From assembly GCF_014203395.1 (NCBI RefSeq), contig NZ_JACHIW010000001.1, forward strand, positions 5,501,501 through 5,565,500: a stretch of 64,000 nucleotides of DNA, in the 5' to 3' direction. Shown in pieces: positions 9,205-22,520 of the stretch. The position numbers and the translations under genes are program-made. Origin of the DNA: Saccharopolyspora phatthalungensis (GTDB lineage Bacteria; Actinomycetota; Actinomycetes; Mycobacteriales; Pseudonocardiaceae). The notes under the pieces were generated by a model. It made no database searches and was not told the DNA's origin. It was given only the letters and a program-made list of their open reading frames with translations. How positions within the stretch are numbered: position 1 is the stretch's first letter; each line of letters opens with the position of its first letter.

Positions 9205-9701
9205 GTTACACGTAGTCGACGACGCGTACGCGGTGCGTGATGAACCGCCCCCGTCTCGCCAAGGTCGCAATGTTGCTCCATGCTGGTGACGGGCACCGCC
9301 GGGGTTATCCGCGTGATCGGAATATGCCGGTACACAGCGTTGTGAGAGCAGGTAACTACATGCCGCTACATTCGGTTACGTACTTTCGAGTCAATCCCGC
9401 CGTCCGTGTCGTGATCTCTGTCCCACTCCGACCGCTTTACCGCGGCTTGTCTTGGCCAGAGTGACCCATCATCTGGCACTATCACCCGTTCGAATGCACC
9501 TATAGATTGCCAGTGGGATAACGCGTCACGAACGCCGACCGACTGCATCTCTAGGGAGAGCAGCCGTCGTTGATGGGTGAACAATGTCACCGACGGCAAC
9601 CAGAAGCACTACACCGGGAACAGGCGGCGGGTCCCCCGTCGTTGCACACGGTGAGCACAATCGCCCGGGCTTGGTCCCGGGCCGAAGTGAAAGGAACCGT
9701 C
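9205..9701. other. Intergenic region upstream of rbpA
   Basis: About 500 bp without a credible gene. It contains an imperfect hairpin at 9563-9597 (GCCGTC/GACGGC outer arms, GGTGA/TCACC inner arms) and the sigma-R-like promoter listed separately. Short reading frames here lack ribosome sites and recognisable products. Confidence 0.6.
9617..9643 (+). promoter_or_regulatory. Sigma-R-type promoter of rbpA
   Basis: GGAAC (9617-9621) and GTT (9641-9643) are separated by exactly 19 nt. This fits the GGAAT-N18/19-GTT pattern of thiol-stress sigma-R promoters in actinomycetes. It lies about 60 bp upstream of rbpA, which is known to be sigma-R dependent in Streptomyces. Confidence 0.6.
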
Positions 9702-10046
9702 ATGGCCGACCGCGTTCTGCGTGGCAGCCGGCTCGGAGCCGTGAGCTACGAGACCGACCGTAACCACGACCTCGCACCGCGCCGGACGGTGCGCTACGCC
9801 TGCCCCAAGAGCCACGAGTTCGAGGTGCCGTTCTCCGACGACGCCGAAGTGCCGCCGACCTGGGAGTGCCGTCTGCACGGCGCCGAGTCGAAGATCATCG
9901 ACGGCAGCGAGCCGGAGCAGAAGAAGGCCAAGCCGCCGCGCACCCACTGGGACATGCTGCTGGAGCGGCGCACCATTCCGGAACTTGAGGAGCTGCTCAA
10001 CGAGCGCCTCGACGTGCTGCGAGAGCGGCGCGGGCAGTCCGTCTGA
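9702..10046 (+). CDS. rbpA: RNA polymerase-binding protein RbpA
   Basis: This 114-aa protein matches RbpA along its full length. It has the N-terminal tail, the beta-barrel core with cysteines in RYACPKSHEF and WECRLHG, the basic linker and the C-terminal sigma-interaction helices (THWDMLLERRTIPELEELL). RbpA binds the principal sigma factor and stabilises open complexes in actinobacteria. The ATG at 9702 follows AAGGAA; the longer open frame upstream is not coding. A strong terminator follows at 10065. Confidence 0.97.
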   Translation: MADRVLRGSRLGAVSYETDRNHDLAPRRTVRYACPKSHEFEVPFSDDAEVPPTWECRLHGAESKIIDGSEPEQKKAKPPRTHWDMLLERRTIPELEELLNERLDVLRERRGQSV

Positions 10047-10064
10047 GCACAGCGTTCGACAAGG

Positions 10065-10093
10065 CGCCTGGGTTTTCGCAGCCCAGGCGTTTT
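10065..10093 (+). terminator. Intrinsic terminator of rbpA
   Basis: The perfect stem CGCCTGGG (10065-10072) / CCCAGGCG (10082-10089) has a 9-nt loop and is followed by TTTT. It lies 19 bp after the rbpA stop, between convergent genes. Confidence 0.85.
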
Positions 10094-10214
10094 GGCGTGC
10101 TCGAAACGCCCAGGGCACTCCCGCCCGCCTCGCGGCGAACACTCGCGAGACGGGCAGAGCCTGGGAATCCGCGGTGGCCAATACACAACTGGCACAGCGG
10201 CGCAAAGGCGAGTC

Positions 10215-11000
10215 TTAGCGCTTCAGCGACCGCAGCACGTCTATTGCCTGGTGGGTGCGGCGGCGCAGGCCCCACCTCGTCACCCTGATCAGGGCCTCGC
10301 GCACGACCTCGGCGTCCATCTTCGAGCTGCCGATCTCGCGTTCCACGAACGTGATCGGGACCTCGACGACCACGAAGCCGGCATCGACGGCGCGCCACGC
10401 CAGATCCACCTGAAAGCAGTATCCCTGCGAGGCGACGTTGTGCAGCCGCAGCGTCTGCAGGACCTCCCGGCGGTACACGCGGTAACCGGACGTGATGTCG
10501 TTGATCGACACGCCGAGCGCCAACTTGGAGTACACGTTGGCACCGCGGGACAGCAGCGCCCGGTACCAGGGCCAGTTCACCGTCCGCCCGCCGGGCACGT
10601 AGCGCGACCCCAGCACGACATCGGCGCCCGTACCCTCCGGGCCGAGCATGCCGATCAGCCGGGGCAGGTCCTCGGGCGAATGCGAGCCGTCGGCGTCCAT
10701 CTCGATGATCGCGCGGTAGTCGCGGTCCAGGGCCCACTCGAAACCGGCCACATACGCCGCGCCGAGCCCGGCCTTCTCGGTCCGATGCAGGACGTGCACC
10801 CGTTCGTCGGCCGCGGCGAGCTCATCGGCCACCTTGCCGGTGCCGTCCGGGCTGCCGTCGTCGACCACCAGCGCGTGCGCCGTGGGCAGGGCGGCGAACA
10901 GCCGCCGCACGATCGGCTCCAGGTTGTCCCGCTCGTTGTAGGTGGGGATCACCACCAGGGCCGAGTCGGCACCGCCTTCGTGGGCTTGCCCGTTCGCCAT
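10215..11000 (-). CDS. ppm1: Polyprenol monophosphomannose synthase
   Basis: This 261-aa GT2-family enzyme transfers mannose from GDP-mannose to polyprenol phosphate. The product is the donor for lipoglycans and protein O-mannosylation. [12 protein letters not shown] opens the GT-A fold, [10 protein letters not shown] and [12 protein letters not shown] carry the nucleotide and metal-binding acids, and GSRYVPGG and the late SSK motif fit the DPM1 branch. The ATG at 11000 has AGGAGG 6 nt upstream. It follows lnt on the same strand; in mycobacteria the two activities are adjacent or fused. Confidence 0.9.
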   Translation of the reverse strand: MANGQAHEGGADSALVVIPTYNERDNLEPIVRRLFAALPTAHALVVDDGSPDGTGKVADELAAADERVHVLHRTEKAGLGAAYVAGFEWALDRDYRAIIEMDADGSHSPEDLPRLIGMLGPEGTGADVVLGSRYVPGGRTVNWPWYRALLSRGANVYSKLALGVSINDITSGYRVYRREVLQTLRLHNVASQGYCFQVDLAWRAVDAGFVVVEVPITFVEREIGSSKMDAEVVREALIRVTRWGLRRRTHQAIDVLRSLKR

Positions 11001-11054
11001 CCATGTCCTCCTGGCCGGTCCGGTCGGCCGGCTGTGCACTCGTATCGTTCGGGT

Positions 11055-12629
11055 TCAGGCGGCCGTTGTCCGCCGGGGTCGCCACCAGGACAGGACCACG
11101 GCGCCGACGCCCAGCACCGCTAGTGTCCACATCGGAGCGCTACCTAGCTCGGTGGCGACCGTCTGCGTCGAACGCAGCGGCACGTCGGCGACCAGATTCT
11201 GCGCGGTGAACAGCTCGGTCTGCTGGGTCACGGTGCCGTCCGGCTGGACCACCGCGCTGACGCCGCTGGTGGCCGACACCAGCACCGCCCGCCCGTGCTC
11301 CACCGCGCGCAGGCGGGACATCGCAAGCTGCTGGTAGCTCATTTCAGAGTGGCCGTACCAGGCGTTGTTGGTCGGCACCGCCAGCAGCGTCGCGCCCTTC
11401 TGGGCGGCGCCGGTGAAGACGTCGTCGTAGGCGACGTCGTAGCAGATCCCGACGCCCAGCCGGACGCTTCCGACGTCGAGCACGCCGGGTTTGTCGTCGG
11501 GCACCATGTCCTGGCGGAAGCGGTCCACGAACGGGCTGACCAGCCGCGCCACCGGCCGCATCGGGATGGTCTCGGCGAAGGGAACCAGGTGTTGCTTGAT
11601 GTAGCGGTCGCCGGCGCCAGAGCCCGGGTCCCACCGGACGATCTCGTTGTGCAGGTCGCCGTCGGTGTCCTGGCCGAGCCCGCCGACCACCAGCGGGACG
11701 CCGAGCTGCGCGGCGATGGCGGACAAGTCCGGGTCGTTCTGGCTGGGCCCCCAGCTGCCGACCTGTTCGGGCAGCACGACGAAGTCCGGCTGCGGCATCC
11801 GGCCCGCCTTGACGTCGTCGACCAGCTTCTGCGCGGCGGCGATGTGGTTGGCGTGGATAACGTTGTCCTTGTACAGCAGTCCCAACCCGAGGTTGGGCGC
11901 GTTGCCCTGCACGATCGCGACCCGGGCCGTGCCGGCGTTGGGGTCGGTGCCGATGAAGGGGAGCATGGCCAGGCCCGCCACCACGGGCACGAGCACGGCG
12001 GCCAGCGGCGCGCTCCAACGGCGAGGCGCGCGTGCTCGGTGGACGATCTCGGCCAGGCCGCCGCCGACAAGGGCGACGGCGAAGGACACCAGCGCGGTGC
12101 CGCCGAGCGCGGCCAGCGGCAGGAACGGGCCGGTGTCCTGGGTAAAGGCCAGCCGTCCCCACGGGAACCCGCCGAACGGCACGCTGGAGCGCAGCGTCTC
12201 GGCGGTGACGAACACCGCAGCCATCCACACCGGGGCTCCCGGCAGGCGGCTGACGCGCGCCATCCCGGCGCCGGCGAGCCCGATGAACAGCGCCTGGACG
12301 CCGGCCACCCCGAGCCACGGCCAGGGACCGAAGTCGGCGCCGAGGAAGTCTTGCAGCCAGCCCAGCAGCGGGAGCAGGAACGCGAAGCCGAACAGCAGGC
12401 CGTAGCCGAATCCGGCGCGCGCTTTCCGGTTCTGCACGATCGCCGCGAACACCGCGAACGCGATCGGCGCGACCCACCACAGGTCGCGCGGGGGAGACCC
12501 CGCGTACAGCACGAACCCGGCGAGGACGGCCGCGAGCATGCGCAGCCAGACCGCACCGACCGATCGACCTCCAGTCTTGCTGCGGCCCTGCCGCTTAGCG
12601 CGCTGCGGACGAGCCGTGGGGACAACCAC
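11055..12629 (-). CDS. lnt: Apolipoprotein N-acyltransferase
   Basis: This integral membrane enzyme N-acylates the terminal cysteine of lipoproteins. About six hydrophobic segments (residues 20-210) precede a nitrilase-like domain with the catalytic triad visible: Glu in VVLPEQVG, Lys in IKQHLVPFAE and Cys in GICYDVAYDD. A last transmembrane helix precedes the C-terminus. The frame is open to 12875, but the GTG at 12629 with GAGAAGG 8 nt upstream gives the usual 520-aa length. It is 54 bp upstream of ppm1 and probably co-transcribed. Confidence 0.9.
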   Translation of the reverse strand: MVVPTARPQRAKRQGRSKTGGRSVGAVWLRMLAAVLAGFVLYAGSPPRDLWWVAPIAFAVFAAIVQNRKARAGFGYGLLFGFAFLLPLLGWLQDFLGADFGPWPWLGVAGVQALFIGLAGAGMARVSRLPGAPVWMAAVFVTAETLRSSVPFGGFPWGRLAFTQDTGPFLPLAALGGTALVSFAVALVGGGLAEIVHRARAPRRWSAPLAAVLVPVVAGLAMLPFIGTDPNAGTARVAIVQGNAPNLGLGLLYKDNVIHANHIAAAQKLVDDVKAGRMPQPDFVVLPEQVGSWGPSQNDPDLSAIAAQLGVPLVVGGLGQDTDGDLHNEIVRWDPGSGAGDRYIKQHLVPFAETIPMRPVARLVSPFVDRFRQDMVPDDKPGVLDVGSVRLGVGICYDVAYDDVFTGAAQKGATLLAVPTNNAWYGHSEMSYQQLAMSRLRAVEHGRAVLVSATSGVSAVVQPDGTVTQQTELFTAQNLVADVPLRSTQTVATELGSAPMWTLAVLGVGAVVLSWWRPRRTTAA

Positions 12630-13133
12630 CCGATCAACCTTCTCGGTGCCGCCGTCCCGGCCGGGCCAGGACGGAAACGATCTGTCGTGTTCGTGCGCGG
12701 GCAGCCCGACGCGCACCAAACAAATGTACGCCGGACCCTGTCGCCGGAGCCGCCGTGGGCAAATCGGCGCAAACCAGTCGAAAGGGATGCGTTCGAAGTG
12801 ATCATCGCCACGCACGGCCCGGGCGTGCTCGGTCCAGAGCGACGGCAGATTGTCGGCGCGACAGTTGCCACTCACTGCTGCCGTAGGTGGTGCTGTCGGT
12901 GACGCATGCGGTGCGCAGTGCCGCTTAAGGTGCGCACGTCCTCGGGAGCTGCGTGCGGACGGTGGCCTTGGCGGATTGCCTCGTGACGTGGGCGAAAACC
13001 GGCTTATAGCCGGAGATCCAGGACAGCACGCCGACGGTCAAGGTCATCGGCGGGCAGCGCATCTCAAGGTAGGGCGAAGCCGGGTCGATGTCTTCCAGCG
13101 GACGAAGTATCCACTGTGGCTGGAGAGACGAAG
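12630..13133. other. Intergenic region between lnt and the DUF3574 gene
   Basis: About 500 bp between divergent genes, presumably with both promoters. I see two copies of GTGCGCA(C/G) near 12914-12934 but no convincing gene, RNA or operator. Confidence 0.5.
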
Positions 13134-13583
13134 ATGACCAAACGACGAGTTCGCCTGACCGTTGCGGCGCTGGCCGCCGCATTCATCGGCTTAGGTGCCC
13201 CGGTGGCCTCCGCCGCCTTCGGCGACGACCCGGCGTCGGCTCCGCGAGTCGGCGAGGCGTATGTGGAGACCAGCCTGTTCTTCGGCACCGCGCGCCCCGG
13301 AGGCGGGCAGCCGGTCACCGACGATGAGTTCCGCGCATTCGTCGACGGGTCCGTCACGCCGCAGTTCCCGGCCGGGCTGACGGTTCAGGACGGCTACGGG
13401 CAGTACCGCGACGTCAACGGCATGATCGAGCGGGAACGCTCCTACGAGCTGACCCTGTTCTACCTGGTCGCCGAGTACGCCGCCAACGATCCCAAGATCG
13501 AGCGGATCCGCGCCGAGTACAACGCTCGCTTCGGGCAGGAATCGGTGGCCCGCGTCGACGATCGCACCGCCGTCGACTTCTGA
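13134..13583 (+). CDS. Secreted DUF3574-family protein
   Basis: This 149-aa protein has a classical signal peptide (basic TKRRVR, hydrophobic core, ASA cleavage near residue 28). The mature domain matches the DUF3574 pattern: ETSLFFG near residue 45, then TDDEFRAFVD, VTPQFPAGLTV and a Glu-rich C-terminal half. GGAGAGACGAAG precedes the ATG. Function is unknown; the family is small, exported and single-domain. Confidence 0.75.
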   Translation: MTKRRVRLTVAALAAAFIGLGAPVASAAFGDDPASAPRVGEAYVETSLFFGTARPGGGQPVTDDEFRAFVDGSVTPQFPAGLTVQDGYGQYRDVNGMIERERSYELTLFYLVAEYAANDPKIERIRAEYNARFGQESVARVDDRTAVDF

Positions 13584-13625
13584 GGCACCCGTCGCGATCG
13601 TCGATGCTCTCGGCGATCTTGTGCC

Positions 13626-13664
13626 GTCGATTTCCATGGAAAGTGGGTTTCCATGGAAATCGAC
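13626..13664. terminator. Perfect 17-bp inverted repeat built from two 12-bp palindromes
   Basis: The arms 13626-13642 and 13648-13664 are perfect reverse complements around the 5-nt loop GTGGG. Each arm also contains the self-palindrome TTTCCATGGAAA. The element lies between the stops of convergent genes, so a bidirectional terminator is the simplest reading, although it lacks a T-tract. The nested palindromes would also suit a dimeric DNA-binding protein. Confidence 0.6.
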
Positions 13665-13689
13665 GTGTGTCCCGCCCGGGAGGCGGGAC

Positions 13690-13935
13690 TCAGCGGAGCT
13701 GTTCCGTCCCGGACCCGGTGAGCTCGGCCGCCACCAGGTCACCTGGTCGGCCGGGCTCGGCCGGGCGCATGAAACCGTGGTGCACGAGATGGCGGGCGGT
13801 TTGCTGATCGCAGAAGGCCACGCCGTCGATGTACAGGTCCGGTTCGCAGCTGCAAGTGATCTGAACGCGGCCCGCGGCGACGGCTCGCAGGGTGGCGCGT
13901 TCCCGGTTGTTGAGTTCGAAACGCACGTCGGGCAT
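13690..13935 (-). CDS. Hypothetical protein (81 aa)
   Basis: This compact acidic-to-neutral protein has a central CSC pair, a DLYIDGVAFCDQ stretch and no signal peptide. It is not recognised. Codon use and GC at third positions match neighbouring genes, and it ends convergently at the palindromic terminator. Real but functionally unknown. Confidence 0.6.
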   Translation of the reverse strand: MPDVRFELNNRERATLRAVAAGRVQITCSCEPDLYIDGVAFCDQQTARHLVHHGFMRPAEPGRPGDLVAAELTGSGTEQLR

Positions 13936-14015
13936 CGTCCCCCAACCCCCTCCCGACGTATTCGGCGTCCTGCCAGTGTGCCCACATCGTGGCCGGGCGG
14001 GCAGGGCGGAAAGAC

Positions 14016-14861
14016 CTAACCCGTGACGGTCACCAGCACGGGCAGGTGATCGGATGCCTGCGAGTCGGGCACCTCGGCGCGGATCGCGCGCAGTTTCCCG
14101 GCGGAGGTCACGTAGTCGATCCGGCTCCGCGGCGCCGAAGCGGGGTAGGTCTGACCGCCGTCCGGTCCGTTCGCCGTGGCCCAGCCGTCCCGCATGCGGG
14201 CCAGCAGCGGGGCCAGCTCCGGCGCGCCGGGCTCGGCATTGAAGTCGCCCAGCAGGAGTTGCCGGGAATCGCGCCGGTCCTGGTTCAGGATGCGGATCGT
14301 CTCGTCGACCTGGGTGCGCCTGACGGCCGGGTCGGGGCGGTAGTCGAGGTGGGTCACGTACGCGTGCGTCGGCCCGCCCGGGGTCGCGACGACGATCTCG
14401 GCGAAGCCCGGCGTCGGCTTGGGCGCCGGGTCGGGATCCATCGTGGACAGCCGGGTGATCCGGTGGTTCTCGGAGTAGATGATGGGGAATCTGCTCAGCA
14501 TGGCGACGCCGTACTGGCGGCGTTCGGCGTGCCCGGGTTCGGGATCCAGGTCGTAGATGGGCGCGAAGAACGCGTGCATGCCGGTCATCCGGGACAGCTG
14601 CGCTACTTGGTCGGCGTAGCCGCTGCGCGCCGACCAGTGCACGTCGACCTCCTGCAGGCCGACCAGGTCCGCGCCGGTGCCGCTGATGGCGGCGGCGGTG
14701 CGGGCCAGGTCGAGCCGCCCATCGGCGCCGATGCCGGCGTGGATGTTGAAGTCGAGCACGTCGAGGTCCTTGCCGGGCGCGGCCTGCGCACCGTGCGTCG
14801 GCAGCGCGATCAAGGCCACGACGAGAGCGATCGCGACACGGGCCCGGCGAGAAGCGTTCAC
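14016..14861 (-). CDS. Secreted endonuclease/exonuclease/phosphatase-family protein
   Basis: This 281-aa EEP-superfamily phosphoesterase has a signal peptide (residues about 1-28, ending AQA). DFNIHAGIG near the start supplies the Asn, LVGLQEVD the metal-binding Glu, THLDYRPD, LLGDFNAEP the Asp-Asn pair, and SDHLPV the terminal catalytic His. The family covers DNase I, sphingomyelinase and inositol phosphatase activities; the substrate here is not evident. The GTG at 14861 is chosen because it begins the signal peptide, although the same frame is open much further upstream. Confidence 0.82.
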   Translation of the reverse strand: MNASRRARVAIALVVALIALPTHGAQAAPGKDLDVLDFNIHAGIGADGRLDLARTAAAISGTGADLVGLQEVDVHWSARSGYADQVAQLSRMTGMHAFFAPIYDLDPEPGHAERRQYGVAMLSRFPIIYSENHRITRLSTMDPDPAPKPTPGFAEIVVATPGGPTHAYVTHLDYRPDPAVRRTQVDETIRILNQDRRDSRQLLLGDFNAEPGAPELAPLLARMRDGWATANGPDGGQTYPASAPRSRIDYVTSAGKLRAIRAEVPDSQASDHLPVLVTVTG

Positions 14862-14926
14862 AAGTGCGGCAGCATACGAGCTCCCGATGCCAGAGGGGTG
14901 GATTTCGCCTTGCCGCGACGCCAAGC

Positions 14927-15925
14927 TCAGTGGCGGGTCAGCCGGGCGTCGGCGCGGGTAATGCTGCGCAGGGTTCCCCAGGCGGTCAGGCAGAGCACTA
15001 TCAGGGCTGGCCAGAGGAGAATCTGGGCCGTTTCGGCTATCCAGGCGATACCCGTCGCCGCTGCCGTGGAAAAGCCCGCCGTGCAAGTCATGGATAAGGG
15101 GAACACCGTTGCCCAACGGCGGAGGTCGTAGCGCAGGCGGGGCGCGAGCAGTTCGAACGCTGCCAGGACCAGGTACCAGCCCAGGGTGATCGCCCAAAGC
15201 ACGAGACCGACCGTTTGCACTGCGGTGGCGGCTGTGGCTGGCATGCCCACCGATTGCATCGCCGAATGCAGCTTGCCGGTGGCCACGGTGCTGATCGCGA
15301 GCGCGCCCCCGGCGACCCAGTGATCCCCGGCCCCGCGGACGAGCTGGCGGAAGTCGAATCGGGCGAGCACCGCGACGTACAGCGTCAGGCCGAGGGCGTT
15401 GGCGACGGCACCGGCCAGCAGCACGAACGTCGATCGTGTGTCGGCGGCGAGCTGACCGGCCAGGACCGCCAGCGATTGGGTCGCAACGCAGGTCAGGAAG
15501 CTCGACCCGACGGTCGGGGTGCCCAATTCGCGCAGCACCAAGGGCATCAGGACGATCCATAGCAACGTCGCCAGCCCGAGGAAGGGCCAGGTCGTCGCCC
15601 CCAAGCCGTGCAGGCTTAGGGAGAGACCGAGGACTCCAGTCGCGGCGACGCACGTCAGCGCGCCGGGTCGGCCCGCCTCCGACCGCCACCGTCCCGGGTC
15701 GGACACCAACCGGGCCAGGAACACGATGCCGTGTAGCCCCCAAAGCCCGGCGGCCACGATCAGCAGCGCCCACGAGAGCACGAGATGTCCCGCCAACCGC
15801 CCGGCGACCGACGTCACCCCGACGCTCATCACTATGGAGCCGGACTCGGGCGGTATCCGTTGCCAGGCCACGGGGTCAGAGCCGTTGCCAGCCGCGCGGT
15901 GCTCGGCGGGTGCCAACTCGATCAC
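14927..15925 (-). CDS. TDT/SLAC1-family transporter (tellurite-resistance/C4-dicarboxylate type)
   Basis: This 332-aa protein has about ten hydrophobic segments. The PPESGSIVMSVG stretch at residue 25-36 matches the conserved N-terminal signature of the tellurite-resistance/dicarboxylate transporter (TDT) family. The GTG start lies 50 bp inside the end of narI, so it is the last gene of the nar operon. Anion transport linked to nitrate respiration is suggested by position only. Start at 15829 is a less likely alternative because it would remove the signature. Confidence 0.75.
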   Translation of the reverse strand: MIELAPAEHRAAGNGSDPVAWQRIPPESGSIVMSVGVTSVAGRLAGHLVLSWALLIVAAGLWGLHGIVFLARLVSDPGRWRSEAGRPGALTCVAATGVLGLSLSLHGLGATTWPFLGLATLLWIVLMPLVLRELGTPTVGSSFLTCVATQSLAVLAGQLAADTRSTFVLLAGAVANALGLTLYVAVLARFDFRQLVRGAGDHWVAGGALAISTVATGKLHSAMQSVGMPATAATAVQTVGLVLWAITLGWYLVLAAFELLAPRLRYDLRRWATVFPLSMTCTAGFSTAAATGIAWIAETAQILLWPALIVLCLTAWGTLRSITRADARLTRH

Positions 15926-16607
15926 CGGTGCGACTGCGGTACACGACGTCAGGCCGGAACAGGTAGTGCAGCGGTGCGCTGAAGGCGTGCACGAGCCGGC
16001 CGAACGGCCACAGCGCGAACAGGGTGAGGCCGAGCAATGCGTGCATCTTGTAGTCCAGCGGGGCGTGTGCCATCAGCTCCGGGTGCGGTTGCAGCAGGAA
16101 GATGTCGCGGAACCACGGCCCTATCGTCTCACGGTAGTCGTAGGGGCCGCGGACGCCGTTGTCGATCACGGTGGTCCACAACCCCAGGCAGATCGTGCCC
16201 GTCAGCGCGGTGTAGGTGAACGGGTCGCTGCGGCTGGTCGCCCGGCGCACCGCGTGGGTGCGCAGCCGCCGGTACAGCAGAACCAGCAGCCCGGCCAGCG
16301 CGACGCAGCCCGCGACCGTGCCGAACAGCAGCGACACCACGTGGTAGTTCGACTCCGTGATGCCGAACAACTCGGTGAGGCCCTTCGGCACCACCAGGCC
16401 CAGCACGTGGCCGCCGACCACGAACATCAGTCCGTAGTGGAACATCGGGCTGCCGATCCGCAGCAGCCGGGATTCGTGCAGTTGGCTGGACCGGGTGGTC
16501 AAGCCGAACTTGTCGTACCGGTACCGCCACACCGTGCCGCCGACGAACACGGCGAGCACCACATACGGCAGCACGGCCCACAGCACGACCTCGAACGGGC
16601 TGATCAT
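15876..16607 (-). CDS. narI: Respiratory nitrate reductase gamma subunit (cytochrome b)
   Basis: This 243-aa membrane subunit with five transmembrane helices oxidises menaquinol and passes electrons through two b hemes to NarH. Heme-ligand histidines are visible in the second helix (FHYGLMFVVGGH) and near the fifth helix (KMHALLGL, LVHAFSAPLHYL). The ATG overlaps the narJ stop (ATGA). It is the last structural gene of narGHJI. Confidence 0.93.
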   Translation of the reverse strand: MISPFEVVLWAVLPYVVLAVFVGGTVWRYRYDKFGLTTRSSQLHESRLLRIGSPMFHYGLMFVVGGHVLGLVVPKGLTELFGITESNYHVVSLLFGTVAGCVALAGLLVLLYRRLRTHAVRRATSRSDPFTYTALTGTICLGLWTTVIDNGVRGPYDYRETIGPWFRDIFLLQPHPELMAHAPLDYKMHALLGLTLFALWPFGRLVHAFSAPLHYLFRPDVVYRSRTGDRVGTRRAPRGWQRL

Positions 16608-17227
16608 CGGGTGCTCTCCTGGACGGTTCGCGGATAGGGCTGCAGGCCGACCTGCTCCGTCGGCGCCTGCGCGGGAACAGCGGCGCGCTCGCGCTGGTTT
16701 GGCACCGCGTCGAGCACTGCCCGCACGGCTGCGGCGTAGGGCGTGCCGATCTCGGCCAGCCTGCGGTGCAACACCTCGATCGCCGGCCGGAAACGCCCGA
16801 GCAGCCGCTCGCCTTCGCGCCGCGTCGCCGCAGCGGCGGAGAATTCCAGCAGTGCAGGAAGGTAATCCGGCAGCTCACCGCCCGCGATCCGGTAGCCGTG
16901 CGCGCGGTAGATGCCCGCCAGCTCGGCCAGCGCGCCACCGCGCAACCGGGTGTCGCCGTGCACGTACCAGGTCAGGTACAGGCTGCGGCGCGGGCTGACG
17001 TCGAACACCTCAACGTAGTGCTGCTCGGCCTGCTGCGCGGGTGTCCGCGCGAGGTGGTCCAGCGTGCCGCTCAGGTGTGCCGCCGGGTCGCGCCCGGCGA
17101 GTTCGGCAAGGCTTTCCCGCAGCAGGTCCATCCGCGGCGCCAGTTCGGCATCGGGGTAATGCAGGCACCAGGCGGCGATCTGGCGCACCAGGGCACGCGA
17201 ACGGGAGTCCAGGCGCCGGCGTTTCAC
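16604..17227 (-). CDS. narJ: Nitrate reductase molybdenum-cofactor assembly chaperone
   Basis: This 207-aa all-helical TorD/NarJ-type chaperone supports cofactor insertion into NarG. Family features include LHYPD, the YVEVFDVSPRRSLYLTWY core and LPDYLPALLEF. The GTG start overlaps the narH stop (GTGA). The same frame continues upstream inside narH, but that extension is an artefact. Confidence 0.92.
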   Translation of the reverse strand: MKRRRLDSRSRALVRQIAAWCLHYPDAELAPRMDLLRESLAELAGRDPAAHLSGTLDHLARTPAQQAEQHYVEVFDVSPRRSLYLTWYVHGDTRLRGGALAELAGIYRAHGYRIAGGELPDYLPALLEFSAAAATRREGERLLGRFRPAIEVLHRRLAEIGTPYAAAVRAVLDAVPNQRERAAVPAQAPTEQVGLQPYPRTVQESTR

Positions 17228-18791
17228 GACCGCCCCCCGCGCAGCGTCGGGAACATGCCCTCCGGTCGTCCGCTGCCGTCCCACACGACCAGATCCGTGC
17301 TCCCGGAGCGCAAGCCACCCATGCCGGGACCGCCGTCGGTGTCCAGGCTGCACGTGGTCGCCAGCGACTCCAGCTCGTGCGCGTCGCCGATGCCCGCGGT
17401 CGGGATGACGTAGCGCTCGTCGTACTTGGCGATGGCCAGCAGCCGGTACATCGACGCCAGTTCGTCGGCGTCCAGCCCCACCGCCCGCAGCGGCTCCTCG
17501 TCCGGCGGCTCGTCGAGGTTCACGGACCGCATGTAGGTGCGCATCGCCGCGAGCTTGCGCAACGAATCACGCACCGGGCCGATATCGCCCGCGGTGAACA
17601 ACTCGGCCAGGTACTCGATCGGGATGCGCAGCGCGTCGATCGCGCCGAAGAGGTTACCGGCGTCCTCCCCATCGAACCCGGTCTCGGCGACGGCGTCCAC
17701 CACCGGCGACAGCGGCGGGATGTACCAGACCATCGGCATCGTGCGGTACTCCGGGTGCAGCGGCAGCGCCACGCGGTACCGGCAGATCAGGTCGCGGACC
17801 GGGGAACGCCGGGCGGCCTCGATCCAGTCGTGCGGGATGCCTGCGCGCGCGGCCGCCGCGGCGACGGCGGGGTCGTCCGGGTCGAGGAAGATATCCCGCT
17901 GCGCCGGGTAGAGCTCGCGCTCGTCGCGCACCTTGGCGGCGTCGGTGACCCGGTCGGCGTCGTAGAGCAGTACGCCGATGTAGCGCAGGCGGCCGACGCA
18001 GGTCTCGGAGCAGATCGTCGGCTGGCCCACCTCCACCCTCGGGTAGCAGAACGTGCACTTCTCGGCCTTGCCGGTCTTGTGGTTGAAGTAGACCTTCTTG
18101 TACGGGCAGCCGGAAACGCACATCCGCCAGCCCCGGCAGCGGTCCTGGTCGACGAGCACGATGCCGTCCTCGGCCCGCTTGTACATCGCACCAGACGGGC
18201 AGGACGCCACGCAGGACGGGTTGAGGCAGTGCTCGCAGATCCGCGGCAGGTAGAACAGGAACGACTGCTCGAACTCGAACCGGATCCGGGTGCCCAGCTC
18301 GGTGCGCAGTTTCGCGACCACCGGATCGGCCTCGCCGTGCTCGGGGATGCCGCCGAGGGAGTCCTCCCAGTTCGGTCCCCAGCGAACGCTGGCCGGACGC
18401 CCGGTGATCGCCGAGTTGGGGCGGGCGACCGGGGTGTCGTCCCCGAGCGGCGCTTCGAGCAGGCTGCGGTAGTCGTAGGTCCAGGGCTGGTAGTAGTCGT
18501 CGAGCTCCGGCAGGTCCGGGTTGGCGAACAGCGTCGCGAGCTTGCGCAGCCGGCCGCCGCCGCGCAGCTTCAGCCGCCCGCGGCGGTCGAGCGTCCAGCC
18601 CCCTCGCCACTGCCGCTGGTCCTCGTAGCGTCGCGGATATCCTTGCCCGGGGCGGGCTTCCACGTTGTTGAACCAGACGTACTCGACGCCACCGCGGTTG
18701 GTCCAGGTCTGCTTGCAGGTGACCGAGCAGGTGTGGCAGCCGATGCACTTGTCCAGGTTCATCACCATGGCCAGTTGTGCCATCACGCGCA

Positions 18792-18792
<1 letters not shown>
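17224..18792 (-). CDS. narH: Respiratory nitrate reductase beta subunit (Fe-S)
   Basis: This 522-aa electron-transfer subunit has four cysteine clusters in the NarH order: CIGCHTCSVTC near the N-terminus, CEHCLNPSCVASC, CRGWRMCVSGC (Trp replacing one Cys, as expected for the 3Fe-4S centre) and CTFC with a later CSETC. The ATG at 18792 overlaps the narG stop by one base and has AGGAGGT 9 nt upstream. The much longer open frame reaching 20352 is antisense-phase noise within narG. Confidence 0.95.

Positions 18793-22520
<3,728 letters not shown>

Noticed and set aside
11295..12902. 535-codon plus-strand frame opposite lnt
   Set aside because: Antisense shadow; the minus-strand Lnt has the complete Glu-Lys-Cys triad.
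14862..15773. Upstream extension of the EEP-family protein
   Set aside because: Signal peptide and family homology begin at 14861; the extension overlaps the TDT transporter in another frame.
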